Below are positions 10,504-18,709 of a DNA stretch of 64,000 bases, one piece after another; within the stretch, counting starts at the first letter, position 1, and the number at the start of each line of letters is the position of its first letter. The notes below the pieces were generated by a model. The model saw nothing but the letters and a program-made list of their open reading frames with translations, did not search any database and was not told where the DNA came from. The stretch is from positions 186,001 to 250,000 of the forward strand of contig NZ_LIKT01000003.1 of assembly GCF_001294455.1 (NCBI RefSeq), in the 5' to 3' direction. Origin of the DNA: Phaeobacter sp. 11ANDIMAR09. Lineage in GTDB: Bacteria; Pseudomonadota; Alphaproteobacteria; Rhodobacterales; Rhodobacteraceae. Both the position numbers and the translations under genes were made by a program.

Positions 10504-10532
10504 TAGCTAGGCAGCACTCGCGCGTGAGTCAA
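10504..10532 (-). promoter_or_regulatory. sigma-70 type promoter of groESL
   Basis: On the minus strand TTGACT (10532-10527), 17 bases, then TAGCTA (10509-10504). The CIRCE operator begins 8 bases downstream of the -10 box, so HrcA would cover the start of transcription. Confidence 0.7.
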
Positions 10533-10595
10533 CCAAAATGGGAAAGAAAATTTTAGCAATTGGACGAATAAAGGGCGTGCCGGGCCTTCAGCCCC

Positions 10596-11297
10596 TCACT
10601 CCAGCCCTTCGTTGGCAGCCTGCCCGGCCTTTGGCTCCCAGCTATAGGCCCAATGTTTCAGCCCGTCACTGCCTGCCTCGGTCAGTTGGTAAATGCCTTT
10701 TTCGACCCGCTCGAACCAGCCATAGTGATTTGAGGCCATCAGCGTGGTGGCGCGGCCAACCCCGGTGGCCTTGGCGACCTCTGACCCTTTGGTGGCGCCC
10801 GCTTCGGCCAGATGAGCGGCGCAGCGCAGCGCATCCTGGCGATAAGCGGTGACGATACCATGACGTGTGGCGCCACCTGCATTGGGGTCACCTTGTAGTT
10901 TTTCAAACTCACGCAACAGTCTTTGCTGGCGCTTTTTGGATTTGCGCGGCGCATAGGGGCCAGGGTCGCACTGCACCTCGCAACGCCCATCTGGCAGCAC
11001 GGTAATCAGCCCGAGAGCTAACCTCCGGCACAGGGCCAGGTTTTCCTTGAGCATCCGTTTGGCCTGCCGCCCCTTGGGCCGTGGCACCGCAATATACACA
11101 AGGTCCGTGACCGATTGGCGAGCGATAGCCTGATGAAACAGCGACAGCGAAAAGCGCAGCTTCAACTCAACAATGACCGGATCCTCATCGCCGCGCCGTG
11201 CCATCACATCGGCGGCCCCGATCTCGCCCTTGACCTCATAGCCCTGGGCCTGCAGCAAAGCCTTCACCGGCGGATATAACTGATCTTCGCGGTCCAT
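10596..11297 (-). CDS. DUF2161 family putative PD-(D/E)XK-type nuclease/phosphodiesterase
   Basis: A 233-residue protein of the DUF2161 family. The N-terminal part has the restriction-endonuclease-like signature: LYPPVKALLQAQGYEVKGE, then AAD (Asp30) and VELK (Glu44, Lys46), as in the PD-(D/E)XK fold. The C-terminal third (about residues 150-215) looks like a winged helix (ATKGSEVAKATGVGRATTLMASN). The combination suggests a DNA-acting protein, but its role is not known. Usual members have a Thr-Gly or Thr-Arg after VELK where this one has Leu-Arg. The gene stands alone between groESL and the TraB pair. Confidence 0.82.
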   Translation of the reverse strand: MDREDQLYPPVKALLQAQGYEVKGEIGAADVMARRGDEDPVIVELKLRFSLSLFHQAIARQSVTDLVYIAVPRPKGRQAKRMLKENLALCRRLALGLITVLPDGRCEVQCDPGPYAPRKSKKRQQRLLREFEKLQGDPNAGGATRHGIVTAYRQDALRCAAHLAEAGATKGSEVAKATGVGRATTLMASNHYGWFERVEKGIYQLTEAGSDGLKHWAYSWEPKAGQAANEGLE

Positions 11298-11447
11298 TTT
11301 GGATGCTTGGCAGGTTGCATAGGGCTTTTCAAGCAGAAGGCCTGCGAAAGAGCCGCAACGCTCCTCGCCCTGCAGGAGAGGTAACGCCTTGCATTTGTCC
11401 AGTGCAGCCCCCTAGCCTTGCCCATCGAATCTTATGAGGCCAAGCCT

Positions 11448-12437
11448 ATGATCCGCCTGTTTTCATTTCTGTTTGTGGCCTTGCTCAGCGCCCATGCAGC
11501 CAGTGCGGCCTGTCGCGGATTTGACATGCGCGATCATCTGCCGCCAAGCGAGGCCGCCTGGCTGGATCGGCAAATGGCGGCCACGCCCTATTCCACGGGC
11601 AACCATTGGATTGCCCGCAAGGACGGCCAGAGCCTGCATATCATTGGCACCATGCATAGTGGCGACAGCCGTCTGGCCCGGGTCATGCGCCGCCTGCGCC
11701 CGGTCATTGCCAAGGCCGATGCGGTATATTTCGAAGTCACCCGAACGGAAATGGACAAGGTCCAGGGCCAAATCAAGGTAAACCCTGAGCTCTTTTTACT
11801 GCCTCCGGGGCGCAGCCTGCAGCAGCTCATGACCCCGCAGGGCTGGAAACAGTTTGAACGCTTTGCCACCAGGTCAAATGTCAACATGAATCTCATCCAA
11901 CACATGCAACCCTGGGCCGTACATTTCTTTTTGGTTCCCGGCGGCTGTCGCCCAATTGGTTTTGGGTTGCGGCGCGGGCTGGACGAACGGATCGAACGCT
12001 TTGCCATACGCAAAGGCATCCCCACCGGTGGGCTGGAGACAGCGGCCACCGGTTTTAAAGCCCTGGGCCGCACCCCACTGCGGGATCAGGTCCGTATCCT
12101 CGAGAACGAAGTGGCCCTGGTGCTGTCAGATGCACCGGAGAGTGCAACAGCCGTCGAGGCCTATTTTGATGAAAGCGTCTGGCAGTCTTTCCTTCTGAAG
12201 CCGCGCCTCGCCAGCCAATTTATCAATGTTTCTTCTCGCGAGCTCACCCGGTTGGATCAGGTGTTTCACAGCAACATTCTGGGATGGCGCAACAAAGGCT
12301 GGATGAAAACTATTCAGCGGATCAAAGAACAACGTGCTGTGATCGCCGTTGGGGCCGCCCATCTTCCTGGCAAGGAGGGGATACTGAACTTGCTGAAACA
12401 GCAGGGCTATGCGCTTGAGCCCGCCACCTTTCAATAG
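11448..12437 (+). CDS. TraB/GumN family protein, copy 1
   Basis: A 329-residue protein with a signal peptide (FLFVALLSAHAASA, mature from Ala-Cys at about 21). The TraB/GumN family signature is visible: HIIGTMHSGDSR near residue 64 and VGAAHLPGKEGILNLL near the C-terminus, both with the conserved G-x-x-H. Some members of this fold are metal-dependent peptidases, so a periplasmic hydrolase is possible but not shown. ATG 11448 is chosen because it begins the signal peptide; a frame open from 11418 has no better start. A paralogue follows 48 bases downstream. Confidence 0.85.
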   Translation: MIRLFSFLFVALLSAHAASAACRGFDMRDHLPPSEAAWLDRQMAATPYSTGNHWIARKDGQSLHIIGTMHSGDSRLARVMRRLRPVIAKADAVYFEVTRTEMDKVQGQIKVNPELFLLPPGRSLQQLMTPQGWKQFERFATRSNVNMNLIQHMQPWAVHFFLVPGGCRPIGFGLRRGLDERIERFAIRKGIPTGGLETAATGFKALGRTPLRDQVRILENEVALVLSDAPESATAVEAYFDESVWQSFLLKPRLASQFINVSSRELTRLDQVFHSNILGWRNKGWMKTIQRIKEQRAVIAVGAAHLPGKEGILNLLKQQGYALEPATFQ

Positions 12438-12485
12438 CCCGGCCCTGCGCCCACCGCCCACCCCATAGATTTTGTCGGAGAGATC

Positions 12486-13466
12486 ATGCGTCTTATTGTT
12501 TCTATTCTGTTTTTGCTGCTGCCCCTCTGGGCACAGGCAGCCTGCACTGGCACTGATCTACGCGCCGGGCTGACGCCCAAAGATCACAACTGGATCGAGG
12601 CCAGGATCGCCCATACCCCCTTTGTCGAAGGCAATCATTGGATCGCCCAACGCGGGAGCCGCAAGATCCATGTGATCGGAACCATGCACTTTAATGATCC
12701 GCGCATGGATGCAGTCTTTGCGCGCCTGAGCCCGGTGCTCGACGATGCCGAGCATCTCTTGCTGGAAATCACCCCTGACGACGAAATAGCGTTGCAAAAA
12801 CGCCTTGGCGCTTCGCCCGAGCTGATGTTCATCACCGAAGGCCCCACCTTGATTGACCGGCTGCCTGCCGAGGACTGGGCCGCGCTTTCAACCCTGGCCC
12901 AGGAACATGGGCTGCCCGCCTGGATGGCTGCCAAAATGCGCCCCTGGTTTCTGGGGCTATCCATGTCGGCGCCACCCTGCCTGAAATCCACCCAATCCAA
13001 GGAGCTGGGCCTGGACAAACGCTTGCAAAACGCCGCTACAGCGACAGAAACGCCCATGTCTTCGCTGGAGGATTCGATGACCATCATCCAGGCGCTGAAC
13101 GCCGATCCACTGGAGGAACAGATCCGCCAGATGCGGCTCACGCTCAGCCTGGCCGGACAGGGGACGGATGAATATGTCACCCTGACTCACAGCTATTTTG
13201 AGGAACAGTCTTGGCAATACCTTGCCCAGATCGAACGCCGTTTCTACCAAAGCGAGGCCTTTGCCCCGGAAGAGGCCAAACGGCTCTGGGCGCATTCCAT
13301 GGACCTGGTGCTGGTGCGCCGCAACCGGGCCTGGATCCCGGTGATCGAGGGCACCCCCGGCGACAGGCTGGTGCTGGCCGTAGGCGCCCTGCATCTGCCC
13401 GGGGAAACCGGCGTGCTCAACCTGTTGCAGCAACAGGGATATAGGCTGACACGCGCCGCATTTTGA
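12486..13466 (+). CDS. TraB/GumN family protein, copy 2
   Basis: A 326-residue paralogue of the preceding gene with its own signal peptide (LIVSILFLLLPLWAQA, mature near Ala-Cys 19-20). The same motifs appear at the same places: HVIGTMHFNDPR near residue 62 and VGALHLPGETGVLNLL at the end, together with a shared GNHWIA stretch near residue 49. The two proteins look like an old tandem duplication, since most other positions differ. It probably shares the transcript of copy 1. Function unknown; likely periplasmic. Confidence 0.85.
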   Translation: MRLIVSILFLLLPLWAQAACTGTDLRAGLTPKDHNWIEARIAHTPFVEGNHWIAQRGSRKIHVIGTMHFNDPRMDAVFARLSPVLDDAEHLLLEITPDDEIALQKRLGASPELMFITEGPTLIDRLPAEDWAALSTLAQEHGLPAWMAAKMRPWFLGLSMSAPPCLKSTQSKELGLDKRLQNAATATETPMSSLEDSMTIIQALNADPLEEQIRQMRLTLSLAGQGTDEYVTLTHSYFEEQSWQYLAQIERRFYQSEAFAPEEAKRLWAHSMDLVLVRRNRAWIPVIEGTPGDRLVLAVGALHLPGETGVLNLLQQQGYRLTRAAF

Positions 13467-13609
13467 CCGCCAGGACCCGGGCCTCACGCTCCCCAGCCAG
13501 GATCGCCCTGCAGCAACCACATTGCCGCATTGCAGCTCTGGTGGGGTGACAAGTGATTTCTCCCTGCTATAAGGCGCGCAAACTCCCGTTTTGTTCATAG
13601 GATAGCATC

Positions 13610-14530
13610 ATGACCGTCCAAGTTTTTGGCCATAAATCTCCCGACACCGATTCGACCGGCTCCCCGATCATCTGGGCCTGGTACCTGAACGAGATCAAAG
13701 GTGTCGCTGCCGAAGCCAAACTGCTGGGTGAGCCCAATACCGAAGCCGCTTTCATGCTGCAGCGCTGGAACCTGGACAAGCCGGAAATCATCGCTGATGT
13801 GGTGGACGATCAGGCGGTTGTCATTGTTGACACCAACAACCCTGCCGAGCTGCCCGCCAATATCAATGGCGCCGATGTTCAGGCCATCATCGACCACCAC
13901 AAACTGGTTGGCGGGTTGGAAACCAAAGGCCCCATCGACATCACCATCCGCTCCCTCGCCTGCACCGCCACCATCATGAATGATCTGATCGGTGACGACA
14001 TGGCCAAGATGCCTGAGGCCGTCAAAGGCGCTGCCCTGACCTGCATCCTGTCCGACACGCTCGAGTTCCGCTCGCCCACCACCACCGATCACGACCGCGC
14101 CGTCGCTGAAAAGCTGGCCGCGGAACTGGGCATCGATATCGCCGCCTATGCTGCTGATATGTTCGCTGCCAAATCCGACGTCTCGTCCTTCTCTGACGCA
14201 GAGCTGCTGCGTATGGATAGTAAGGAATACGCGGTTGAGGGCACCAAGTTCCGCGTCTCGGTTCTGGAAACCACCGCGCCTGGCGTGGTTTTGGACCGCA
14301 AGGCCAGCCTGATGGAAACCATGACCACCGTTGCCAGCGAAGATGGCGTTGATCAGGTGCTGCTGTTTGTCGTCGACATCCTGAACGAAGAGGCCACCCT
14401 GCTGGTGCCCAACGACCTGGTCAAAACCGTCGCTGAAAAGAGCTTTGACGCCAGTGTCGAAGGTGACGCTGTTGTCCTGCCCGGCATCATGAGCCGCAAA
14501 AAGCAAATCATTCCCAACCTCAAGGTCTGA
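13610..14530 (+). CDS. ppaC: manganese-dependent (family II) inorganic pyrophosphatase
   Basis: A 306-residue DHH-superfamily phosphatase that hydrolyses pyrophosphate to phosphate, pulling biosynthetic reactions forward. The N-terminal metal motif GHKSPDTDS (His8, Asp12, Asp14), VIVDTNN and the DHH motif IIDHHKLVG are present; the C-terminal DHHA2 domain ends with the substrate-binding SRKKQIIPNL. Length is typical of family II enzymes. A strong hairpin terminator lies 44 bases after the stop. Cytoplasmic; monocistronic here. Confidence 0.97.
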   Translation: MTVQVFGHKSPDTDSTGSPIIWAWYLNEIKGVAAEAKLLGEPNTEAAFMLQRWNLDKPEIIADVVDDQAVVIVDTNNPAELPANINGADVQAIIDHHKLVGGLETKGPIDITIRSLACTATIMNDLIGDDMAKMPEAVKGAALTCILSDTLEFRSPTTTDHDRAVAEKLAAELGIDIAAYAADMFAAKSDVSSFSDAELLRMDSKEYAVEGTKFRVSVLETTAPGVVLDRKASLMETMTTVASEDGVDQVLLFVVDILNEEATLLVPNDLVKTVAEKSFDASVEGDAVVLPGIMSRKKQIIPNLKV

Positions 14531-14573
14531 TCCGCAGCGTGCTGAGCTTCCTCAGTAACAGCTTGGAAACAAC

Positions 14574-14600
14574 AAAGGGCGCCCTCGGGCGCCCTTTCTC
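14574..14600. terminator. bidirectional terminator between ppaC and the M48 gene
   Basis: Perfect inverted repeat aaagggcgccc (14574-14584) and gggcgcccttt (14587-14597), followed by tctcttt on the plus strand and preceded by an A-run that gives a T-run on the minus strand. Both flanking genes converge on it. Confidence 0.85.
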
Positions 14601-14620
14601 TTTGATCGTTTTGGCGGCGG

Positions 14621-15436
14621 TCACTCTACCCGCTGCAAGCCAACATTTGCTTCGATTTGATCCGCTGTGGCCAAAACAGTTGCCAGCCGTTTGGCATCCG
14701 GCGGATGTGTGCCCCAAAAGGACAGCTTCCCGGCGGTGGTGCGTGCGTCCTCGGGCTTGGCAAAGTATTTGGCGCCTTCCACCGCATCATAGCCAGCGGC
14801 ATCGGCAATACGGGTACCCAATGTGTCGCTTTCCAGCTCAAAGCTCTGGGAATAGGCATAGGTGCCGACGGCAGCGCCGATCCCGACCCCAGCTTCCACA
14901 ATCCCACTGTCAAAAACACCGGAATCAGCGGTCACTGCCCCAGCAATCACCCCGACGATAAGCGCGCCAGCAATGGCCTGTTGCTTTTGTTTTTCCGTGT
15001 GTTTGCCAATCAGATGCCCATATTCATGTCCCAAGACAAAGGCCAGCTCATCGTCGTTTCTGGTGTCTTTGACCAGAGGCAAGGAGACGCGGATGATTGG
15101 CTGGCCTTCGCGATAAGTGAAATAGGCGTTGCGGTCTTCCATCTGGCGATCAATGGCAATGTCGACCGCGCAATTGCTGCCCGCTGTGTCCTTGGTCAGG
15201 GTTTCACAATAGCTGCGCCCAACCGGTTCAATCCGTGCTGCCACACGCCGAAACCGTCGTTCGGCGGCCGCGTTCGACAGGTTTGCCCTGGCCGGTTCTG
15301 CTGAAGCTTGTGCAAAGATATGCGACGCCTGAGCCGTCTGATCTGGGCTAATTTCGGGCAACTGGTAGGTGGTACCACAGGCAGTCACCCCAAAGCACAG
15401 CCCCAGAGTGGCGATCTTTAAAGTCAGGTTTTTCAT
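14621..15436 (-). CDS. M48 family metallopeptidase, lipoprotein
   Basis: A 271-residue lipoprotein peptidase. The signal peptide ends in the lipobox VTAC with the acylated Cys at residue 20, placing the protein in the membrane facing the periplasm. The zinc motif HEYGH is followed by the third ligand region ELESD, as in Ste24/HtpX-like M48 peptidases. A Gly/Ala-rich segment (about residues 155-185) between these motifs may contact membrane. I chose ATG 15436 because AGAGGT precedes it and the lipoprotein signal starts there. The probable role is turnover or quality control of envelope proteins, as for BepA/LoiP-type enzymes. Confidence 0.88.
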   Translation of the reverse strand: MKNLTLKIATLGLCFGVTACGTTYQLPEISPDQTAQASHIFAQASAEPARANLSNAAAERRFRRVAARIEPVGRSYCETLTKDTAGSNCAVDIAIDRQMEDRNAYFTYREGQPIIRVSLPLVKDTRNDDELAFVLGHEYGHLIGKHTEKQKQQAIAGALIVGVIAGAVTADSGVFDSGIVEAGVGIGAAVGTYAYSQSFELESDTLGTRIADAAGYDAVEGAKYFAKPEDARTTAGKLSFWGTHPPDAKRLATVLATADQIEANVGLQRVE

Positions 15437-15628
15437 CAATTTACCTCTTGAGAATCTCGGAATTGATGACCCGTTCACGGTACAGCGTCAAGTTTTTCCC
15501 TGGGTCAGTCCACAACCCTAGATTGGCATTTGGGCCTTGCCGCCACAGCTCAGCAAGAGAGACTGGCCAAATCCCCCCCAGTTTGGCATAGCAGCAGGTA
15601 ACTCGCTTCCCGTCTCAAAGGTCAGCCC

Positions 15629-16504
15629 ATGTCCCAGATCATCCAATCCCTGTCCGAGGTCTCCGACCGGTATCGCGCGCTGTTTGTCGATCTGTGGGGC
15701 TGCGTCCACAACGGGATCACCGCCTACCCCGAGGCTGTTGCCGCGCTACAGGCTTACCGCCAGCGCGGCGGCATCGTGGTCCTGGTCACCAATTCGCCAA
15801 AGCCACGCGCGGGCGTCGCCGCCCAGCTGACACAGTTTGGTGTGCCCGATGACGCCTATGACACCATCGCCACCTCGGGCGATTCTGCGCGCTCGGCCAT
15901 GTTTACCGGCGCCGTTGGCAACAAGGTCTATTTCATGGGCGAATGGCAGCGCGATGCCGGCTTTTTTGAGCCGCTTCACGTCATCCATGATCCGGTTGAA
16001 ATCACCCGTGTTCCCCTGGCCGAGGCCGAGGGCATCGTCTGCTGCGGACCCTTTGACACCATGGCCGATCCGGATGTGAACCGGGCCGATTTCCTGTTCG
16101 CCAAGCAAAAGGGCATGAAACTGCTCTGCGCCAACCCAGACATCATTGTCGACCGGGGGGAAACCCGGGAATGGTGCGCTGGCGCCCTGGCGCGGCTCTA
16201 TACCGAAATGGGCGGCGAGAGCCTCTATTTTGGCAAGCCCCATCCACCGATCTATGATCTGGCCCGCCGCCGCCTGGCCGAACTGGGCAACGACATCGCT
16301 GATGGCGATATTCTGGCAATCGGGGACGGCCCGCACACAGATATCGCCGGCGCTATGGGCGAGGGGATCGATTCCCTCTTCATCACCGGTGGACTGGCAG
16401 CCAGTGAGACAAAAACATCGGTCCAGCCAGACGCAGAGGCGCTTGCAGAATACCTCGCCCAGGAAGGATCGGCTCCCACCTTTAGCATCGGCTTCCTGCG
16501 CTAG
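15629..16504 (+). CDS. HAD-superfamily hydrolase (TIGR01459 type)
   Basis: A 291-residue class IIA HAD phosphatase-like protein. The nucleophile motif FVDLWGCVHNG (Asp21) is at the N-terminus, VLVTNSPK is motif II, and FGKPHPPIYDLA plus AIGDGPHTDIAGA form motifs III and IV. The pattern D-x-W-G-x-x-H-N-G is the mark of the TIGR01459 group, common in alphaproteobacteria. The natural substrate is unknown, though sugar phosphates are usual for the class. It is followed by a strong terminator. Confidence 0.92.
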   Translation: MSQIIQSLSEVSDRYRALFVDLWGCVHNGITAYPEAVAALQAYRQRGGIVVLVTNSPKPRAGVAAQLTQFGVPDDAYDTIATSGDSARSAMFTGAVGNKVYFMGEWQRDAGFFEPLHVIHDPVEITRVPLAEAEGIVCCGPFDTMADPDVNRADFLFAKQKGMKLLCANPDIIVDRGETREWCAGALARLYTEMGGESLYFGKPHPPIYDLARRRLAELGNDIADGDILAIGDGPHTDIAGAMGEGIDSLFITGGLAASETKTSVQPDAEALAEYLAQEGSAPTFSIGFLR

Positions 16505-16544
16505 GGTAATTTTTTAATACTTTCAACACATTGAAAGAAAATCA

Positions 16545-16580
16545 AACACCGGCACCAGATCCATCTGTGCCGGTGTTTTT
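16545..16580 (+). terminator. terminator after the HAD hydrolase gene
   Basis: Stem aacaccggcac (16545-16555) with gtgccggtgtt (16567-16577), an 11-base loop, and a T-run through 16580. Confidence 0.88.
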
Positions 16581-16728
16581 GTGCCCAACGCCAGGGTGCG
16601 CGTGAATTTCAATCACAGAATTCCCTTTAGAAACCTCTTGATTTTCTGCACCTGCAAAGTAATAAAGTTGCCAGAACTCGAGCGCTAGAGCTCGAAAATT
16701 TCTTGCCAGCCTCGAAAGGGGAGATCTG

Positions 16729-17184
16729 ATGGAGGATCAAATGTTGGACAACATGCCACGCGGAACCATCTGCATCGAAGACATCGAAATGGGTATGACG
16801 CGCTATGTCCGCAAGGTGATCACCGACGAGGACATCGAAATGTTCAGCCAGGTCTCCACCGATCGCAACCCGGTGCATCTGGATGACGATTACGCCCAGG
16901 ATACCATTTTCCAGGGCCGTATCGCCCATGGCATGCTGACGGCTGGCCTGATCTCTGCCGTCATTGGTGAGCAGCTGCCCGGTCACGGCACCATCTACAT
17001 GAGCCAATCGCTGAAATTCCTCGCGCCGGTCCGCCCTGGTGATCTGGTGCTGGCAGAGGTCGAAGTGACCGATATCGTCATCGACAAGCGCCGGGTTAAA
17101 TTGGATTGCCGCTGCATGGTGGATGGCAAAAAGGTTTTGGTTGGCGAAGCCATGGTCATGGCCCCCTCGCGCAAGTTCGACTAG
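16729..17184 (+). CDS. MaoC-like (R)-specific enoyl-CoA hydratase
   Basis: A 151-residue single hot-dog-fold protein of the MaoC/PhaJ type. The hydratase motif DRNPVHLDDDYA holds the catalytic Asp45 and His50, followed by GRIAHGMLTAGLIS. Such enzymes hydrate enoyl-CoA to (R)-3-hydroxyacyl-CoA and can feed polyhydroxyalkanoate synthesis or link to beta-oxidation. ATG 16729 has AAGGGGAG in front; a second ATG at 16741 has GGAGG in front, so either start could be used. It stands alone between two hairpins. Confidence 0.9.
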   Translation: MEDQMLDNMPRGTICIEDIEMGMTRYVRKVITDEDIEMFSQVSTDRNPVHLDDDYAQDTIFQGRIAHGMLTAGLISAVIGEQLPGHGTIYMSQSLKFLAPVRPGDLVLAEVEVTDIVIDKRRVKLDCRCMVDGKKVLVGEAMVMAPSRKFD

Positions 17185-17202
17185 CCTCCTTTCGGGACCA
17201 TA

Positions 17203-17225
17203 CAGGAGGTGGATCCTGCCTCCTG
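17203..17225. terminator. hairpin between the MaoC-like gene and ribF
   Basis: Arms caggagg (17203-17209) and cctcctg (17219-17225) pair perfectly around a 9-base loop. No T-run follows, so termination is uncertain. Confidence 0.3.
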
Positions 17226-17282
17226 CAAACTTCCGCAACGCCGAGACTTGCAAGCCCCTGTGCGGAGCGCTAGGCAGGCGGT

Positions 17283-18242
17283 ATGCGCATCATCCGAGAC
17301 TATCAATTTGTAGAAGAGCAAGACCGTGGCGCCAGCGTCGCGATCGGCAACTTTGACGGCGTCCACCGTGGCCACCAGTCGGTCATCGACCTGGCCCGTG
17401 CGGCTGCCCCCGCGGCCCCGCTGGGCGTCATGACCTTTGAACCGCACCCACGCGCCTTCTTTGCACCCGACGCCCCCCCTTTTCGCCTGATGTCGCCCGA
17501 GGCCCGCGCCTCGCGATTGGAAAAGCTGGGGGTTGAACGGCTCTATCAGCTGAACTTCAATGCCGCCCTCTCCGGCCTCCCCCCCGAAGACTTTGCCCGC
17601 AAAGTCATATCGGAGGGCCTGGGTCTGGCCCATGTGGTGGTCGGCGCCGACTTCTGCTTTGGCAAGGGACGCAGTGGCACCGCCGAGGATCTCCAACGTT
17701 TTGGCGCCGAGATGGGGTTTGGCGTCACCATTGCGCCCCTGATGGAACATTCCGACGATACGGTGTCCTCCACCGCCATCCGCACAGCGCTCAGCCAAGG
17801 GCGCCCCCGTGATGCCGCGGCCATGCTCAGCCATTGGCACCGGATTGAAGGCGAGGTCATCGGCGGCGAGCAGCGCGGCCGGGATCTGGGCTTTCCCACC
17901 GCCAATATGTCCATCGACGGGCTGCATCCGCCGGCCTTTGGCGTCTATGCAGTGCTGGTGGATGTGCTGGATGGGCCTCATCAAGGCAGCTACCAAGGCG
18001 CGGCTTCTGTTGGGGTTCGCCCCATGTTTGACGGCTCCCACCCCAATATCGAAACCTTCTTGTTTGATTTCACCGGCAATCTCTATGGGGCCACCCTCTC
18101 GGTCGCCCTGGTGGACTATCTGCGCCCCGAGATGAAATTCGACGGGCTGGAAGCCCTGATCGCCCAGATGAATGCCGATTGCGACCGCGCCCGGGATATT
18201 CTCGCGGCTGAAGAACAAGCGCCAGAACGGACCCGGACATGA
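17283..18242 (+). CDS. ribF: bifunctional riboflavin kinase/FAD synthetase
   Basis: A 319-residue enzyme that phosphorylates riboflavin to FMN and adenylylates FMN to FAD. The N-terminal FAD synthetase domain shows IGNFDGVHRGHQ, the ADFCFGKGRSG segment and the VSSTAIR motif; the C-terminal riboflavin kinase domain begins near residue 185 with GEVIGGEQRGRDLGFPTAN and has FGVYAVLVD. The order and length are typical. No FMN riboswitch was recognised upstream. The stop overlaps the start of the YcgN gene by four bases. Confidence 0.97.
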   Translation: MRIIRDYQFVEEQDRGASVAIGNFDGVHRGHQSVIDLARAAAPAAPLGVMTFEPHPRAFFAPDAPPFRLMSPEARASRLEKLGVERLYQLNFNAALSGLPPEDFARKVISEGLGLAHVVVGADFCFGKGRSGTAEDLQRFGAEMGFGVTIAPLMEHSDDTVSSTAIRTALSQGRPRDAAAMLSHWHRIEGEVIGGEQRGRDLGFPTANMSIDGLHPPAFGVYAVLVDVLDGPHQGSYQGAASVGVRPMFDGSHPNIETFLFDFTGNLYGATLSVALVDYLRPEMKFDGLEALIAQMNADCDRARDILAAEEQAPERTRT

Positions 18243-18709
18243 GCGATGGCATCGACCGCAAAGGCCTGTCGCCCCGGTTCTGGGAAAAAAAGCCGCTCGA
18301 CAAACTCAATCAACAGGAATGGGAAGCCCTCTGTGATGGCTGTGGCAAATGTTGCCTCAACAAGCTGGAAGATGAGGACAGCGGTGAAGTCGCCCTGACC
18401 CGCGTGGCCTGCCGCCTGCTCGACGACCAGACCTGCCACTGCGCCCATTATCAAAACCGCCACCAGTTCATCCCCGAATGTATCGTGTTGAAACCCGACA
18501 ACCTGGACAGTCACGCCTATTGGATGCCGCAGACCTGTGCTTACCGCCTGCTCTGGGAGGGCAAGCCCCTGCCCCAGTGGCACCCCCTGCTGACCGGCGA
18601 CCCAAACAGCCCCCATGCCGCCGGCGTGACTGTACGCGGCTGGACGGTTTCTGAATTTGACACCCCCGAAGAAGACTGGGAAGACCATATCATCGAGGAG
18701 CCTATCTGA
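18239..18709 (+). CDS. YcgN family cysteine cluster protein
   Basis: A 156-residue protein of the YcgN/UPF0260 family. Eight or more cysteines are arranged as CDGCGKCCLNKLED, then VACRLLDDQTCHCAHY, a further Cys in IPECIVLK and one in PQTCAYRLL, the typical zinc or iron binding cluster of the family. The function is not known. It is coupled to ribF by an ATGA overlap, and its stop overlaps the next gene by one base (TGATG), so ribF, this gene and the aldolase form one operon. Confidence 0.93.
   Translation: MSDGIDRKGLSPRFWEKKPLDKLNQQEWEALCDGCGKCCLNKLEDEDSGEVALTRVACRLLDDQTCHCAHYQNRHQFIPECIVLKPDNLDSHAYWMPQTCAYRLLWEGKPLPQWHPLLTGDPNSPHAAGVTVRGWTVSEFDTPEEDWEDHIIEEPI

Noticed and set aside
17185-17282. 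FMN riboswitch upstream of ribF
   Set aside because: Only 98 bases are available and none of the conserved RFN-element helices could be found; ribF is also rarely controlled this way.
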